A DNA stretch of 64,000 nucleotides. Source: Apostichopus californicus (lineage: Eukaryota > Echinodermata > Holothuroidea > Aspidochirotida > Stichopodidae). The position numbers and the translations under genes were made by a program. Each line of letters begins with the position of its first letter. The first letter of the stretch is position 1. Positions 61,101-64,000 of the stretch are shown one piece after another. The DNA lies in contig JAIPMN010001607.1 in the NCBI GenBank assembly GCA_020650975.1, positions 1-64,000 on the forward strand, read 5' to 3'. The notes under the pieces are model-generated. The model was given only the letters and a program-made list of their open reading frames with translations, ran no database searches and was not told the origin of the DNA.

Positions 61101-63740
61101 GGTGATCTGGGGGGTATCAAAACCTATCAAAACCAGAAATTTTCTTGTACGCTCCGCGCCAACCGATGGTGGCGCTCCGCTTAGATAGTAATTCGCGCCC
61201 CCCGGGTTAGAAAATCCTGGATACGCGCCTGTTCATGATGTTGCTAAAGAAGTACAAATGAATTCAGATCTATGACTGTTTAGTTTCATTAGAGGAGTAA
61301 GTCCATTGTCTACTCCATTGTTAAATTAAAGCTAGTAACATGCATATGACATGTTGGACTGGACATGATGTCTGTCGAGATTGTGAAAGTTCTGTGAAGC
61401 CTTCTTTTCTAACTTCAATTTTTTCTCCCTTTTGTGCTAGGCTCGTAAATGGTTTCAGGGATCAGAAAACTTTGGGAAGGTGTGGCAAGAAGGTGATGTC
61501 ATTGGCTGTATGTTGAATGCTGATGAGAGAACGATAAGTAAGTCAAACCTAACTATTTCATAAATACTATGTTTTGATTTCTTGGACAAACTGACTGATC
61601 AGTTTGTGAAGTCTACTGGTTTATAAAGAGTTGTTTCTTATAACAGATCATCTTGCATGGTCTGTAGCTCTTCCTGTCTGGCACAGAGTGAGAGAAACTC
61701 CTTGCTTTTTCATCAGCTTTTCTGATCAAAACAATTTCATTATATTTGTCCTCTTCTTTAATTTACTTAGGTTTTACTCTGAATGGAGAGTATCTAACCT
61801 GCCAAGCTGGTACAGAAGTTGCTTTCAGAGATGTTGAAATTGGTGACGGTAAGTTTAATTTATAAATATTCATCAGTTTACAGAATCATTAAGACTAAAC
61901 ATCACTACAATTTTATACAGGACGAAGACAATGCTGAAAAGCAACTATAGAAGGTAAACATTTAAAATACCTTATTGATTAGTTTGATCAGGCCTAGCTG
62001 GGATATGTTTTAAATGAATGAAGAGTTTGACACCATTCAGTGACATTGAGTACCTAACAGTAGAGACTAAGACTCATTAATATACTTGTGTATTACAGAT
62101 GTAAAGTATCTCGGAATACAAGGAGATTACATGGCAAGAAAGTATGTATTTTGGGATGTCGTAAGTGAGACTTACTTTGGAAACTGCAGAAATCAACCAT
62201 TTTTCTTATCATAGGTCTTGTTCCGGTCTTCATGCTTGCTGCAGGGGAAGAAGCTCATCTCTATTTTGGTCAGGTATGATTGAAAAAAAAAAAAATTACC
62301 TACTGCCAATCGTGCTTGGGTGCTTTTCATTACTTAAACCAACACCATAGTGAAGTTCCAACTAAAATTCTTACATTTCCATTCAAGTGAGAAGTTCTTT
62401 GATGTGTATGAAATTCACCTGTAGCCTTTTGATTCCTTTGGATTCCTTCTGTATGTGCCAAAGAGAACAGAGGATCAGGTCAGGATCTGATCTGGCCCTG
62501 AGATCTTGATGAACCCATGATGGGAGATCAGATTTGGTGCTAGACATCACAACACTGAGTTTGCATGCTCTGGAGTACATGGTGACCTGAGATAAGTACA
62601 GGCAAACTGTGTCCTGCAATTAACCATATCCAGCACTTGTAGCTGCAAATTGTTCCTGAAATCATTTACTCTTTATGTTGAATGGTCTGCTTATAGGTTT
62701 ACTTTTTATCCTTCATGCGGTTTCTCCTTCCTTTTGCAACATATATTTTGCAATATTTTGAAGGAATTTTGAACTTAACTGCATCTATTTTGATCAATGT
62801 GTCACATAAAGGGAGGCTTTGATTGATTCATTGTAAACTGTCACTTTAATTGGGAATCAGGCCTGGCACTATTACTATACTGCTGATGTTGTCGCAGAAT
62901 AATTTGTGCCTCTTTCAATAACAGAGATCACACAGCACCGTCAGAACATTTACCTCATTACATCAGTACTGAGAAAAGTATATGTACCTTTTATGCAATG
63001 CAGTCTGTATGGAATTTTGAATACACTGGGGACATATACATCTATTTGCACAACGATATTCACGTGAAGCATTTGTGCCAGCTAATGAATAACATATTAA
63101 CCTTCATGTTCAGTGACTCCCCATGGGCAGTTGGATCCAGAGCGATCAAATATGAATGCAAATTGAATTGTGTTATTTTTTTTTAAGCATGGGTTTCTGA
63201 TTGGGGCTCTAGTGAGAACTCTCTTTAACTGACAAAACTATAGCCCTAAGGTTTATTATCAGATAAGGATGTACCTAGGATAATGGAATAAATGTGGTGC
63301 TGAGCTAAGAATGGATATTGTTATATTGACAAAAAGAAAAGCAGATGTACATGACATTGTAAGTATCTGTTGTGACATTAAGGTAATAAGTTAAGTAAGT
63401 AGTTAACAATTTATTTGGTTCTCATTTATGGTAAACAGGCATTATGTTACAATCAGCTTGAGAGGACATGTTTGTCCATTCATCATTATTGATAAAAGCA
63501 TATATAAAAGAATAATATATTGATGAAGACTTGTTCCTTTGACTTTCAAGAAGATAATACACACTTACAATACAGTTGTAAAGGTTATGCCTGTTGTGAC
63601 ACCACTCTCATTAGGGTTTCTCTTGTACGTTGCATGCTGAACATTTATGGTATGATTTTATTTGATTTTCCATAGGATGTTTATGCCCTGAAATACTTTA
63701 CCATATGTGGTCTTCAAGAAGGCTATGAGCCATTTTGTGT
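10005..63740 (+). CDS. RYR: Ryanodine receptor, 5' portion of gene (33 exons, both ends incomplete)
   Basis: Intracellular calcium-release channel of the sarcoplasmic/endoplasmic reticulum; homotetramer opened by calcium or by coupling to voltage sensors. Thirty-three GT-AG exons join in frame to about 1,224 codons. Domain order with residues counted from the first codon at 10005: IP3R/RyR N-terminal beta-trefoil about 1-195, MIR beta-trefoil about 200-365, RIH about 430-620, SPRY1 about 645-790, RyR repeat 1 about 840-930, RyR repeat 2 about 955-1045, SPRY2 from about 1068. This is the family order of the first quarter of the roughly 5,000-residue channel. The protein follows vertebrate RyRs almost without gaps; the clearest differences are a longer loop in the first exon and altered linkers before RIH and SPRY2. 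The initiator exon is not identified and the gene continues past the right edge. Identity is from recognised family motifs, not from a database search. Confidence 0.97.
11150..11192 (-). repeat. GGAGACAGGTAAG family segment, left arm of inverted pair
   Basis: On the + strand it reads TTCGCTCCTCACTTACCTGT, then CTCCTCACAACTTTAGCACC. It is the inverse of the segment near 11495-11545, so the two face each other about 300 bp apart. Either one fold-back element or two independent insertions would explain this. Confidence 0.65.
11405..11580 (+). repeat. GGAGACAGGTAAG family repeat, right arm of inverted pair
   Basis: A full + strand copy: ATGGTAGAATGAGAAGGAGG, then CCGGTCATGGAGGGTGC, CACGGTAGAACAGGTGCTAA and GGAGACAGGTAAGCTCGTCA. 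Together with 11150-11192 it forms terminal inverted repeats around an unrecognised 210-bp interior. Confidence 0.75.
12395..12835 (-). mobile_element. LINE (non-LTR retrotransposon) 3' fragment
   Basis: The - strand encodes the C-terminal tail of a LINE reverse transcriptase: [13 protein letters not shown], then [45 protein letters not shown] and RRLRFLRHT, ending [16 protein letters not shown]. The order matches the end of RTE-like ORFs. It is a dead 5'-truncated copy with a frameshift at a T-run near 12787-12795 and an in-frame stop near 12543. Its 3' tail is a short TAC repeat (12410-12422), as in RTE-type elements. The family assignment is from memory of motifs. Confidence 0.75.
16252..16528 (+). 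mobile_element. tRNA-derived SINE, full copy
   Basis: The head is tRNA-like with an A box GTGGCCGAGTGG and a B box GGTTCGATTCC, closest to class II tRNAs (Ser or Leu), about 16252-16341. A body follows that includes ATCCAAGAGCAATCTATGG, CCCATCTGAAATGACTT and ACTCCCACATTTGTGG. The end is an ATT-rich tail (GATTATTATTATG). The long non-tRNA body and tail, and poor pairing of the presumed acceptor arm, argue for a SINE rather than a working tRNA gene. Confidence 0.85.
16868..17030 (+). repeat. GGAGACAGGTAAG family repeat, copy G
   Basis: A diverged + strand copy with GGGCGGTGACCTGCAGGAG, then GTGTGTTAGTGTAGTAGGAG, ACAGGTAAGCATAGTCG and AAATACTCAAACCATGGAGT. It shares the downstream flank (AAATAnnCAAACCA, then GTTTTGG) with copies at 1-115, 11405-11580 and 20885-21030. 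Confidence 0.65.
17738..17900 (-). mobile_element. tRNA-derived SINE, second copy, inverted and internally deleted
   Basis: It reads on the - strand from 17900: GTGCTGTGGCCAAGTGGATA, then GCAATGATGCTTAAC, CATCCGAGAGCAATCTAC and CCCATCTGAAATGACTTTC. It matches the SINE at 16252 in the same order. About 30 bp holding the B box are missing, and the copy ends near ATTCCTGGT without the ATT tail. It is non-functional as a Pol III template. Confidence 0.8.
18904..18985 (-). mobile_element. tRNA-Thr-like SINE remnant
   Basis: The - strand reads GTTGGTAGAGTATAGGGCT, GGCTTGTAACCCTGAGGTCA, then CTGCTTTGCATCC. This resembles a tRNA-Thr (TGT anticodon context CTTGTAACC) with a degraded B box. The following TATTCTAGCCAAAA is shared with 45746-45810, so it is a dispersed family rather than a tRNA gene. 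Confidence 0.6.
19929..19948. repeat. Perfect 20-bp palindrome
   Basis: GTTTTCTGTTAACAGAAAAC equals its own reverse complement, centred on a HpaI-type GTTAAC. It lies deep in the 16.65-kb intron. It could be a chance event or the remnant of a fold-back. Confidence 0.7.
20885..21030 (+). repeat. GGAGACAGGTAAG family repeat, copy H
   Basis: A diverged + strand copy: GGGAGCGAGGGTGCAGTGCT, then CAGATGGGAAAGTGCAG, GTGGAGAGAGGTAAGTATCG and TCCCCAAACCAGTAAGTTTT. The signature site here reads GAGAGAGGTAAG. It lies only about 100 bp left of the hAT-like MITE. Confidence 0.65.
21132..21472. mobile_element. hAT-like MITE, 341 bp, perfect ends
   Basis: It has perfect 14-bp terminal inverted repeats CAGGCGCGTAGCCA and TGGCTACGCGCCTG, and an exact 8-bp target-site duplication TGAAGAAC (21124-21131 and 21473-21480). 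CA...TG ends plus 8-bp duplications are diagnostic of the hAT superfamily. Inside are a G-run/C-run pair, a 60-bp T-rich tract, and GGGAAGTGCCATTTCCAGCG through TACGCTTCGCGCCAACTATG. It has no transposase. The same interior recurs at 59730-59965 and 61070-61231. Confidence 0.88.
23284..23350. repeat. Short AT-rich tandem repeat
   Basis: About three copies of a roughly 20-24 bp unit built on TTTTATATTGTATGTATTCA lie in the large intron. A chance frame through it is not a gene. Confidence 0.7.
26782..26880 (+). CDS. RYR: RyR exon 2 recognised: beta-trefoil A
   Basis: Thirty-three codons, phase 0/0, acceptor TTCTTTCAG and donor GTAAGT. It encodes [19 protein letters not shown] and RALQEMV, matching the vertebrate exon that starts NVPPDL. 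The following 1.8-kb intron shows nothing else of note. Confidence 0.97.
28680..28751 (+). CDS. RYR: RyR exon 3 recognised: beta-trefoil A
   Basis: Twenty-four codons, phase 0/0, acceptor CTTTGCAG and donor GTAAGA. It encodes [14 protein letters not shown], one of the most conserved strings of RyRs. The following 4.64-kb intron carries the 54-bp minisatellite and a degenerate repeat block. Confidence 0.97.
30851..31570. repeat. Minisatellite, about 54-bp unit, roughly 13 copies
   Basis: An intronic tandem array. Each unit contains GCATCACTGAAATTTTGTTC, then ATTTAATTTATATTTAACAA and an A-rich spacer. Copies differ by small substitutions and A-run length. It is AT-rich and non-coding. Decay is strongest at the left edge. 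Confidence 0.92.
32240..32600. repeat. Degenerate repeat block (about three related units)
   Basis: Related strings recur in order: ATCCTATTGAAA (three times), GAGGTCATTTGACG/GTCAATAGAGGTTAAAG/GTCAAATGTCTTTTGAGGTC, and CTTCATACTTGGTATG/GTTCATACTGTACCTAGTAT. Similar strings occur singly near 11110, 19430 and 22790, so the family is dispersed as well as tandem. No coding potential is seen. Confidence 0.55.
33152..33197. repeat. 23-bp tandem duplication
   Basis: Two exact adjacent copies of a 23-bp unit beginning GGATTCATTATACCCC lie about 195 bp upstream of the next exon. Being identical, the duplication is probably young. Confidence 0.85.
33393..33468 (+). CDS. RYR: RyR exon 4 recognised: beta-trefoil A
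   Basis: Seventy-six bases, phase 0 in and 1 out, acceptor GCATTTCTAG and donor GTAAGC. It encodes [19 protein letters not shown] then LQETVQ. Vertebrates have YLSCL and [12 protein letters not shown] here. The following intron is 542 bp with nothing recognised. Confidence 0.97.
34011..34123 (+). CDS. RYR: RyR exon 5 recognised: beta-trefoil A
   Basis: One hundred and thirteen bases, phase 1 in and 0 out, acceptor AATTTTGCAG and donor GTAAGT. It encodes [19 protein letters not shown] and [14 protein letters not shown], nearly invariant from insects to mammals. The size equals the corresponding vertebrate exon as I remember it. The following 1.05-kb intron has no other feature. Confidence 0.98.
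35178..35292 (+). CDS. RYR: RyR exon 6 recognised: beta-trefoil A end
   Basis: One hundred and fifteen bases, phase 0 in and 1 out, acceptor GCTCACAG and donor GTAAGT. It encodes [14 protein letters not shown] and [13 protein letters not shown], matching vertebrate HLSYGNGSLHVDAAFQQTLW. The following 2.42-kb intron contains the hairpin at 36693-36741. Confidence 0.96.
36693..36741. repeat. Inverted repeat, 21-bp arms, 7-bp loop
   Basis: The left arm (36693-36713, CCAAATTAAATTATTTAGTC and one more C) pairs with the right arm (36721-36741, GGACTAAATGGTTTAATTTG plus G), 19 of 21 positions matching. It would fold in the RyR pre-mRNA. It may be the relic of a tiny fold-back element. Confidence 0.75.
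37713..37812 (+). CDS. RYR: RyR exon 7 recognised: start of MIR region
   Basis: One hundred bases, phase 1 in and 2 out, acceptor GTATAAAG and donor GTAAGT. It encodes [18 protein letters not shown], matching vertebrate GDVLRLLHGHMDECLTVP. The tail [10 protein letters not shown] differs from vertebrates. The following intron is 539 bp. Confidence 0.97.
38352..38426 (+). CDS. RYR: RyR exon 8 recognised: MIR
   Basis: Seventy-five bases, phase 2 in and 2 out, acceptor TTTAACAG and donor GTAAGT. It encodes [16 protein letters not shown], matching GGAVSVHARSLWRLE of vertebrates. The 2.55-kb intron that follows contains a 75-bp duplication and the 118-bp minisatellite. Confidence 0.96.
38630..38774. 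repeat. 75-bp tandem duplication
   Basis: Two copies (38630-38704 and 38705-38774), each starting GTGACTTTAGCTGGTCAG and containing TGCTTTAATGTGTGTAACAG. They differ by a few bases. A chance frame spans it but is not a gene. Confidence 0.85.
39331..40829. repeat. Minisatellite, 118-119-bp unit, about 12.6 copies
   Basis: A highly uniform intronic array of about 1.5 kb. Units contain GGATTATAGGAACAGTTAAT, GAAGCTACAAGAGCACCTGA, TAAGATCAATGTTACTGTAA and ACACATGTAGCATCAACACA. Recurrent variants (GCTACAAGAG or GCTGTAAGAG; GGAACAG or GGACCAG; TGTTTTAAA or TGTTTCAAAG) are shared between non-adjacent units, which points to ongoing unequal exchange. The last unit is truncated. The next exon begins about 150 bp downstream. 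Confidence 0.95.
40981..41039 (+). CDS. RYR: RyR exon 9 recognised: MIR
   Basis: Fifty-nine bases, phase 2 in and 1 out, acceptor AATAACAG and a weaker donor GTTTGT. It encodes KW (K shared with the previous exon) then [19 protein letters not shown], matching SGSHIRWGQPFRLRHVTTG. The following intron is 461 bp and contains only a C-run. Confidence 0.94.
41501..41598 (+). CDS. RYR: RyR exon 10 recognised: MIR
   Basis: Ninety-eight bases, phase 1 in and 0 out, acceptor TTTCATTTAG and donor GTAAGT. It encodes [15 protein letters not shown] and FCLQPSK, matching GKYLSLMEDKNLLLM and TFRSSK. The 42-bp minisatellite starts only about 30 bp past the donor. Confidence 0.96.
41626..42520. repeat. Minisatellite, about 42-bp unit, roughly 20 copies
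   Basis: Intronic array with unit parts AAACTTATGATAGGTAGCAT, TAACCTTGTTAGAGGTAGGG and TT. Variants GCGGTAGTG versus GAGGTAGGG alternate, and some units are shortened (missing AGCA). It decays into GTTAACCNTGTGGTAGG-like degenerate copies up to about 42710. Several - strand frames (repeats of [13 protein letters not shown]) are artefacts of the repeat. Confidence 0.93.
42972..43091 (+). CDS. RYR: RyR exon 11 recognised: MIR
   Basis: Forty codons, phase 0/0, acceptor GATTTGCAG and donor GTATGG. It encodes [19 protein letters not shown] followed by SLWLS, matching GMGTSEIKYGDSVCYIQHV and GLWLT. The following intron is 996 bp with nothing recognised. Confidence 0.97.
44088..44135 (+). CDS. RYR: RyR exon 12 recognised: MIR, 48 bases
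   Basis: Sixteen codons, phase 0/0, acceptor GGTCTGGTAG and donor GTTAGT. It encodes [16 protein letters not shown], in the place of vertebrate SVDVKSVRMGSIQRK. It is supported by position and by the following exon starting [12 protein letters not shown]. The next intron is 1.37 kb without other features. Confidence 0.92.
45506..45627 (+). CDS. RYR: RyR exon 13 recognised: end of MIR to linker
   Basis: One hundred and twenty-two bases, phase 0 in and 2 out, acceptor TTTACAG and donor GTACGT. It encodes [17 protein letters not shown] and [13 protein letters not shown], matching IMHHEGHMDDGISLSRS and VIRSTVFLFNRFI. The following intron (736 bp) holds a tRNA-like remnant and a G-rich tandem repeat. 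Confidence 0.97.
45746..45810 (-). mobile_element. tRNA-like SINE remnant, second of its family
   Basis: The - strand reads AAGACTACTGGATCACTAGT, then TCATATCCTATTCTAGCCAA. The block through TATTCTAGCCAAAA is shared with 18904-18985. The tRNA part is more degraded here. Confidence 0.5.
46008..46067 (+). repeat. 11-bp G-rich tandem repeat
   Basis: About four and a half copies of GTGGGTAGAAG, then GGGGTGGGGAGGG. G-triplets are spaced by up to 8 bases on the transcript strand, so the RyR pre-mRNA could form a quadruplex about 300 bp upstream of the next exon. Confidence 0.85.
46364..46491 (+). CDS. RYR: RyR exon 14 recognised: linker into RIH
   Basis: One hundred and twenty-eight bases, phase 2 in and 1 out, acceptor GATCTTCAG and donor GTCAGT. 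It encodes [16 protein letters not shown] and [15 protein letters not shown], matching GLDAL and IESVSLSLQDLIGYF. The acidic tail EAEEES differs from vertebrate HPPDE. The following 1.33-kb intron has nothing recognised. Confidence 0.94.
47825..47889 (+). CDS. RYR: RyR exon 15 recognised: RIH
   Basis: Sixty-five bases, phase 1 in and 0 out, acceptor ATTGGTAG and donor GTATGT. It encodes [18 protein letters not shown], matching QNRLRALKNRQNLFQEE. The following intron is 259 bp. Confidence 0.97.
48149..48284 (+). CDS. RYR: RyR exon 16 recognised: RIH
   Basis: One hundred and thirty-six bases, phase 0 in and 1 out, acceptor CCTCTGCAG and donor GTAACT. It encodes [31 protein letters not shown] and KLYELI, matching GMINLVLECIDRLHVY and LNSLYELL. 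The next intron is 386 bp. Confidence 0.97.
48671..48772 (+). CDS. RYR: RyR exon 17 recognised: RIH
   Basis: One hundred and two bases, phase 1 in and 1 out, acceptor ACACTTGCAG and donor GTAAAA. It encodes [15 protein letters not shown] and [10 protein letters not shown], matching IRGNRKNCAQFSGSLDWLI. The next intron is 413 bp. Confidence 0.97.
49186..49304 (+). CDS. RYR: RyR exon 18 recognised: RIH
   Basis: One hundred and nineteen bases, phase 1 in and 0 out, acceptor CCTTTGAAG and donor GTAAAC. It encodes [19 protein letters not shown] and [15 protein letters not shown], matching [19 protein letters not shown] and SLLDKHGRN. The following 1.08-kb intron carries the hammerhead-like motif at 50251-50280. 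Confidence 0.97.
50251..50280 (+). other. Hammerhead-ribozyme-like core (weak)
   Basis: CTGAAGA fits the CUGANGA box. After one extra A comes a perfect 5-bp stem GATCC/GGATC with a TGCTA loop, directly followed by GAAA. This is the order of the hammerhead core (box 1, stem II, GAAA). No convincing stem III with a UH cleavage site was found, and the extra A before stem II is not canonical. It may be a decayed piece of a retroelement carrying such a motif, or chance. Confidence 0.2.
50381..50514 (+). CDS. RYR: RyR exon 19 recognised: RIH end
   Basis: One hundred and thirty-four bases, phase 0 in and 2 out, acceptor TTTGTAG and donor GTGGGT. It encodes [30 protein letters not shown] and [13 protein letters not shown], matching the vertebrate GVAVRSNQHLICDNLLPGRD region, a helical part of the N-terminal domain C rich in disease mutations in mammals. 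The next intron is 212 bp. Confidence 0.98.
50727..50965 (+). CDS. RYR: RyR exon 20 recognised: SPRY1 start
   Basis: Two hundred and thirty-nine bases, the longest exon here, phase 2 in and 1 out, acceptor CATACAG and donor GTTTGT. It encodes [34 protein letters not shown] and [19 protein letters not shown], matching SMRPNIFLGVSEGSAQYKK and GVGDDLFSYGFDGLHLWSG. The 612-bp intron that follows has nothing recognised. Confidence 0.98.
51578..51770 (+). CDS. RYR: RyR exon 21 recognised: SPRY1
   Basis: One hundred and ninety-three bases, phase 1 in and 2 out, acceptor TTTGCTAG and donor GTAAGA. It encodes [30 protein letters not shown] and [17 protein letters not shown], matching DDVISCCLDL, RINGQPVQGMFENF and DGLFFPVVSFSAGIKV. 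The next intron is 249 bp. Confidence 0.98.
52020..52230 (+). CDS. RYR: RyR exon 22 recognised: SPRY1 end and linker
   Basis: Two hundred and eleven bases, phase 2 in and 0 out, acceptor ATCAACAG and an unusual donor GTTCGT. It encodes [19 protein letters not shown] and [10 protein letters not shown], matching VRFLLGGRHGEFKFLPPPG and FTPIPVDTSQ. The linker between them ([14 protein letters not shown]) is invertebrate-specific in sequence. Confidence 0.96.
52231..54923. other. 2.69-kb intron with unusual repeat-built block
   Basis: From about 52580 the composition changes. There are three 17-bp copies of ACGTCTCTATGTTCCGA-like units (52588-52637), then T-rich repeats around TTTTTGACCAA (52700-52770). 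Next come three degenerate units starting AAATTGCACACTTCAACC (52940-53040). GC-richer strings with CGCAGGACGCAACGTCTG near 53260 and CAGACGCAGATCCTGCG near 54810 could be the ends of one inserted element. No protein was recognised in any frame. Confidence 0.5.
54924..55028 (+). CDS. RYR: RyR exon 23 recognised: RyR repeat 1 start
   Basis: Thirty-five codons, phase 0/0, acceptor TTGTTCTAG and donor GTATGA. It encodes [19 protein letters not shown] and GWTWGP, matching [18 protein letters not shown] and GWQYGP, the signature of the P1/RyR repeat. The next intron is 729 bp. Confidence 0.98.
55758..55861 (+). CDS. RYR: RyR exon 24 recognised: RyR repeat 1
   Basis: One hundred and four bases, phase 0 in and 2 out, acceptor CTCATAG and donor GTATGC. 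It encodes [12 protein letters not shown] and [17 protein letters not shown], matching VRDDNKRQHPCL and LPEQERNYNLQMSLETL. The next intron is 480 bp. Confidence 0.98.
56342..56425 (+). CDS. RYR: RyR exon 25 recognised: RyR repeat 1 end
   Basis: Eighty-four bases, phase 2 in and 2 out, acceptor CTTTTCAG and donor GTTAGT. It encodes [15 protein letters not shown] and KRLRLPMN, matching TLLALGCHVGISDEHA and KKMKLPKN. The next intron is 331 bp. Confidence 0.97.
56757..56916 (+). CDS. RYR: RyR exon 26 recognised: RyR repeat 2
   Basis: One hundred and sixty bases, phase 2 in and 0 out, acceptor TATGCAG and donor GTGAAT. It encodes [11 protein letters not shown] and [20 protein letters not shown], matching SGYKPAPMDLS and [20 protein letters not shown], a near-invariant RyR string. 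The next intron is 647 bp. Confidence 0.98.
57564..57729 (+). CDS. RYR: RyR exon 27 recognised: RyR repeat 2 end
   Basis: One hundred and sixty-six bases, phase 0 in and 1 out, acceptor AATTTCAAG and donor GTACGC. It encodes [14 protein letters not shown] and [19 protein letters not shown], matching RRNPRLVPYTLLDD and REAVRTLLGYGYNLEAP. The next intron is 575 bp with nothing recognised. Confidence 0.98.
58305..58389 (+). CDS. RYR: RyR exon 28 recognised: linker to SPRY2
   Basis: Eighty-five bases, phase 1 in and 2 out, acceptor TGTGTACAG and donor GTAAGT. It encodes [17 protein letters not shown] and [10 protein letters not shown], matching RFRIFRAEKTYAVKAGRW. The invariant Glu of FRAEK is Gln here. 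The next intron is 372 bp. Confidence 0.95.
58762..58882 (+). CDS. RYR: RyR exon 29 recognised: SPRY2
   Basis: One hundred and twenty-one bases, phase 2 in and 0 out, acceptor GCTCCATAG and donor GTAAGT. It encodes [18 protein letters not shown] and YVFDGF, matching YFEFETVTAGDMRVGWSRP and FAFDGF. The 2.56-kb intron that follows is mostly transposon-derived. Confidence 0.97.
59308..59348. other. Assembly gap (41 N)
   Basis: Unresolved bases right after a GC-only run (GGGGGCGCGCGCCCCCCCGGG-like) inside the composite element. The gap is probably caused by the G/C hairpin. Frames translated through it are meaningless. Confidence 0.99.
59349..59415 (+). repeat. 67-base homopurine tract
   Basis: Only A and G occur from 59349 to 59415 on the + strand. 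Such tracts can form triplex DNA. It borders the assembly gap, so its true length is unknown. Confidence 0.9.
60064..60548. mobile_element. hAT-like MITE, 485 bp, nested
   Basis: The ends CAAAGGCGTAGGAG and CTCCTACACCTATG are inverted repeats with two mismatches of 14. The flanks TGTGTAGA (60056-60063) and TGTGTATA (60549-60556) look like an 8-bp target duplication with one mismatch. It shares the terminal GGCGTAGGA style with the MITE at 762. The interior includes a CGCGCTTCGCTTCGCGCGCG stretch and no transposase. Confidence 0.7.
61441..61537 (+). CDS. RYR: RyR exon 30 recognised: SPRY2
   Basis: Ninety-seven bases, phase 0 in and 1 out, acceptor TGTGCTAG and donor GTAAGT. It encodes [14 protein letters not shown] and [18 protein letters not shown], matching AQRWHQGNEHYGRS and WQAGDVVGCMVDMNEHTM. 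The next intron is 233 bp. Confidence 0.98.
61771..61848 (+). CDS. RYR: RyR exon 31 recognised: SPRY2
   Basis: Seventy-eight bases, phase 1 in and 1 out, acceptor TTTACTTAG and donor GTAAGT. It encodes SFTLNGEYL and [10 protein letters not shown], matching MFTLNGEILL and AFKDFDVGDG. The next intron is 366 bp. It holds two exon-like stretches that would break the frame. Confidence 0.98.
62215..62273 (+). CDS. RYR: RyR exon 32 recognised: SPRY2 end
   Basis: Fifty-nine bases, phase 1 in and 0 out, acceptor TTATCATAG and donor GTATGA. It encodes [19 protein letters not shown], matching FIPVCSLGVAQVGRMNFGK. The following 1.4-kb intron contains no recognised element beyond A/T runs. Confidence 0.96.
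63676..63740 (+). CDS. RYR: RyR exon 33 recognised: after SPRY2 (last in window)
   Basis: Sixty-five bases, phase 0 in and 2 out, acceptor TTTTCCATAG and donor GTAAGT. It encodes [17 protein letters not shown], identical to vertebrates over [17 protein letters not shown] except the first residue. The gene continues to the right: the next residues expected are about NTNRD. 63741-64000 is intron ending in a CCCT-type microsatellite. Confidence 0.98.
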
Positions 63741-63956
63741 GTAAGTATTTATTTGAGGTTTGATATTTAAAAAATATTTTTTATATATTTAATATACTTC
63801 TAGTTAATGTGATCAACATTAGCCTTAGTTTAATTTCTGGTGTTGATATTATATATCCTGATGACCTGAAGGAGGGGTCACAATAGTTACCATTCTCATC
63901 TTGTGACTCCATATGATATTTGGGTATGACAGTTCCACTAAGATTGTTTTAACTAT

Positions 63957-63979
63957 CCCCCCTCCCTCCCTCCCTCCCC
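63957..63979. repeat. (CCCT)n microsatellite
   Basis: Four or so tandem CCCT units near the right edge, in the intron after the last exon seen. Confidence 0.8.
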
Positions 63980-64000
63980 TTCTAAGATCATTCCTTTTCC

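Larger units (their letters stand above)
59259..61231. mobile_element. Composite of nested hAT-like elements
   Basis: The outer ends are near-perfect inverted repeats: left CAGGTGCGTATCCAGG, right CCTGGATACGCGCCTG (one mismatch), with only TTCAT shared in the flanks. Inside, 59730-59965 and 61070-61231 repeat the interior of the MITE at 21132 (GGGAAGTG, ACGCTTCGCGCCAAC, TGGTGGCGCTACGCTTAGAT). A second element sits at 60064-60548. A 41-base gap and a 67-base purine-only tract lie near the left end. No transposase was recognised. Confidence 0.7.

Noticed and set aside
61921-61953. Second exon-like stretch in the same intron
   Set aside because: It has an in-frame stop in the RyR frame and no counterpart in the family.
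62100-62141. Exon-like stretch between two SPRY2 exons
   Set aside because: It has AG and GT borders and an open frame, but its 42-43 bases do not fit the phase-1 to phase-1 junction, and SPRY2 is complete without it.

Overview
The window is animal nuclear DNA, AT-rich, with many short GT-AG introns and abundant small repeats. It holds the 5' part of one large gene on the + strand, a ryanodine receptor (RyR, the intracellular calcium-release channel). I assembled 33 consecutive coding exons from 10005 to 63740. Every junction keeps frame, giving 3,674 coding bases (about 1,224 codons). The gene runs off the right edge, and the first coding exon (Met to about FLRT in vertebrates) was not found. 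Exon phases and sizes resemble vertebrate RyR genes from human exon 2 onward. A single divergent RyR with introns of 0.2-2.7 kb, tRNA-derived SINEs and hAT-type MITEs fits a marine invertebrate. An echinoderm or other non-vertebrate deuterostome is my best guess; the window alone does not prove it.

Layout. 1-10004: no recognisable coding exon; one hAT-like MITE (762-1096) and several copies of a dispersed repeat family marked by GGAGACAGGTAAG. 10005-10130: first recognised RyR exon. 10131-26781: a 16.65-kb intron with more copies of that family, a LINE 3' fragment on the - strand (12395-12835), two tRNA-derived SINEs in opposite orientation (16252-16528 and 17738-17900), a tRNA-Thr-like remnant, a 20-bp palindrome and a hAT-like MITE with perfect ends (21132-21472). 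26782-45627: exons of the N-terminal beta-trefoil and MIR domains, with three minisatellites in introns (54, 118 and 42 bp units). 46364-50514: exons of the RIH alpha-helical domain. 50727-52230: SPRY1. 54924-57729: the two RyR (P1) repeats. 58305-63740: SPRY2. The intron at 58883-61440 is mostly a composite of nested hAT-like elements containing a 41-base sequencing gap.

The encoded segment corresponds to the cytoplasmic shell of the channel: the N-terminal gating ring (A/B/C domains), SPRY1, P1 and SPRY2. The remaining cytoplasmic solenoid, SPRY3, calmodulin and calcium sensing regions and the C-terminal pore must lie downstream. I found no other protein gene, no functional tRNA or rRNA gene and no CRISPR array.
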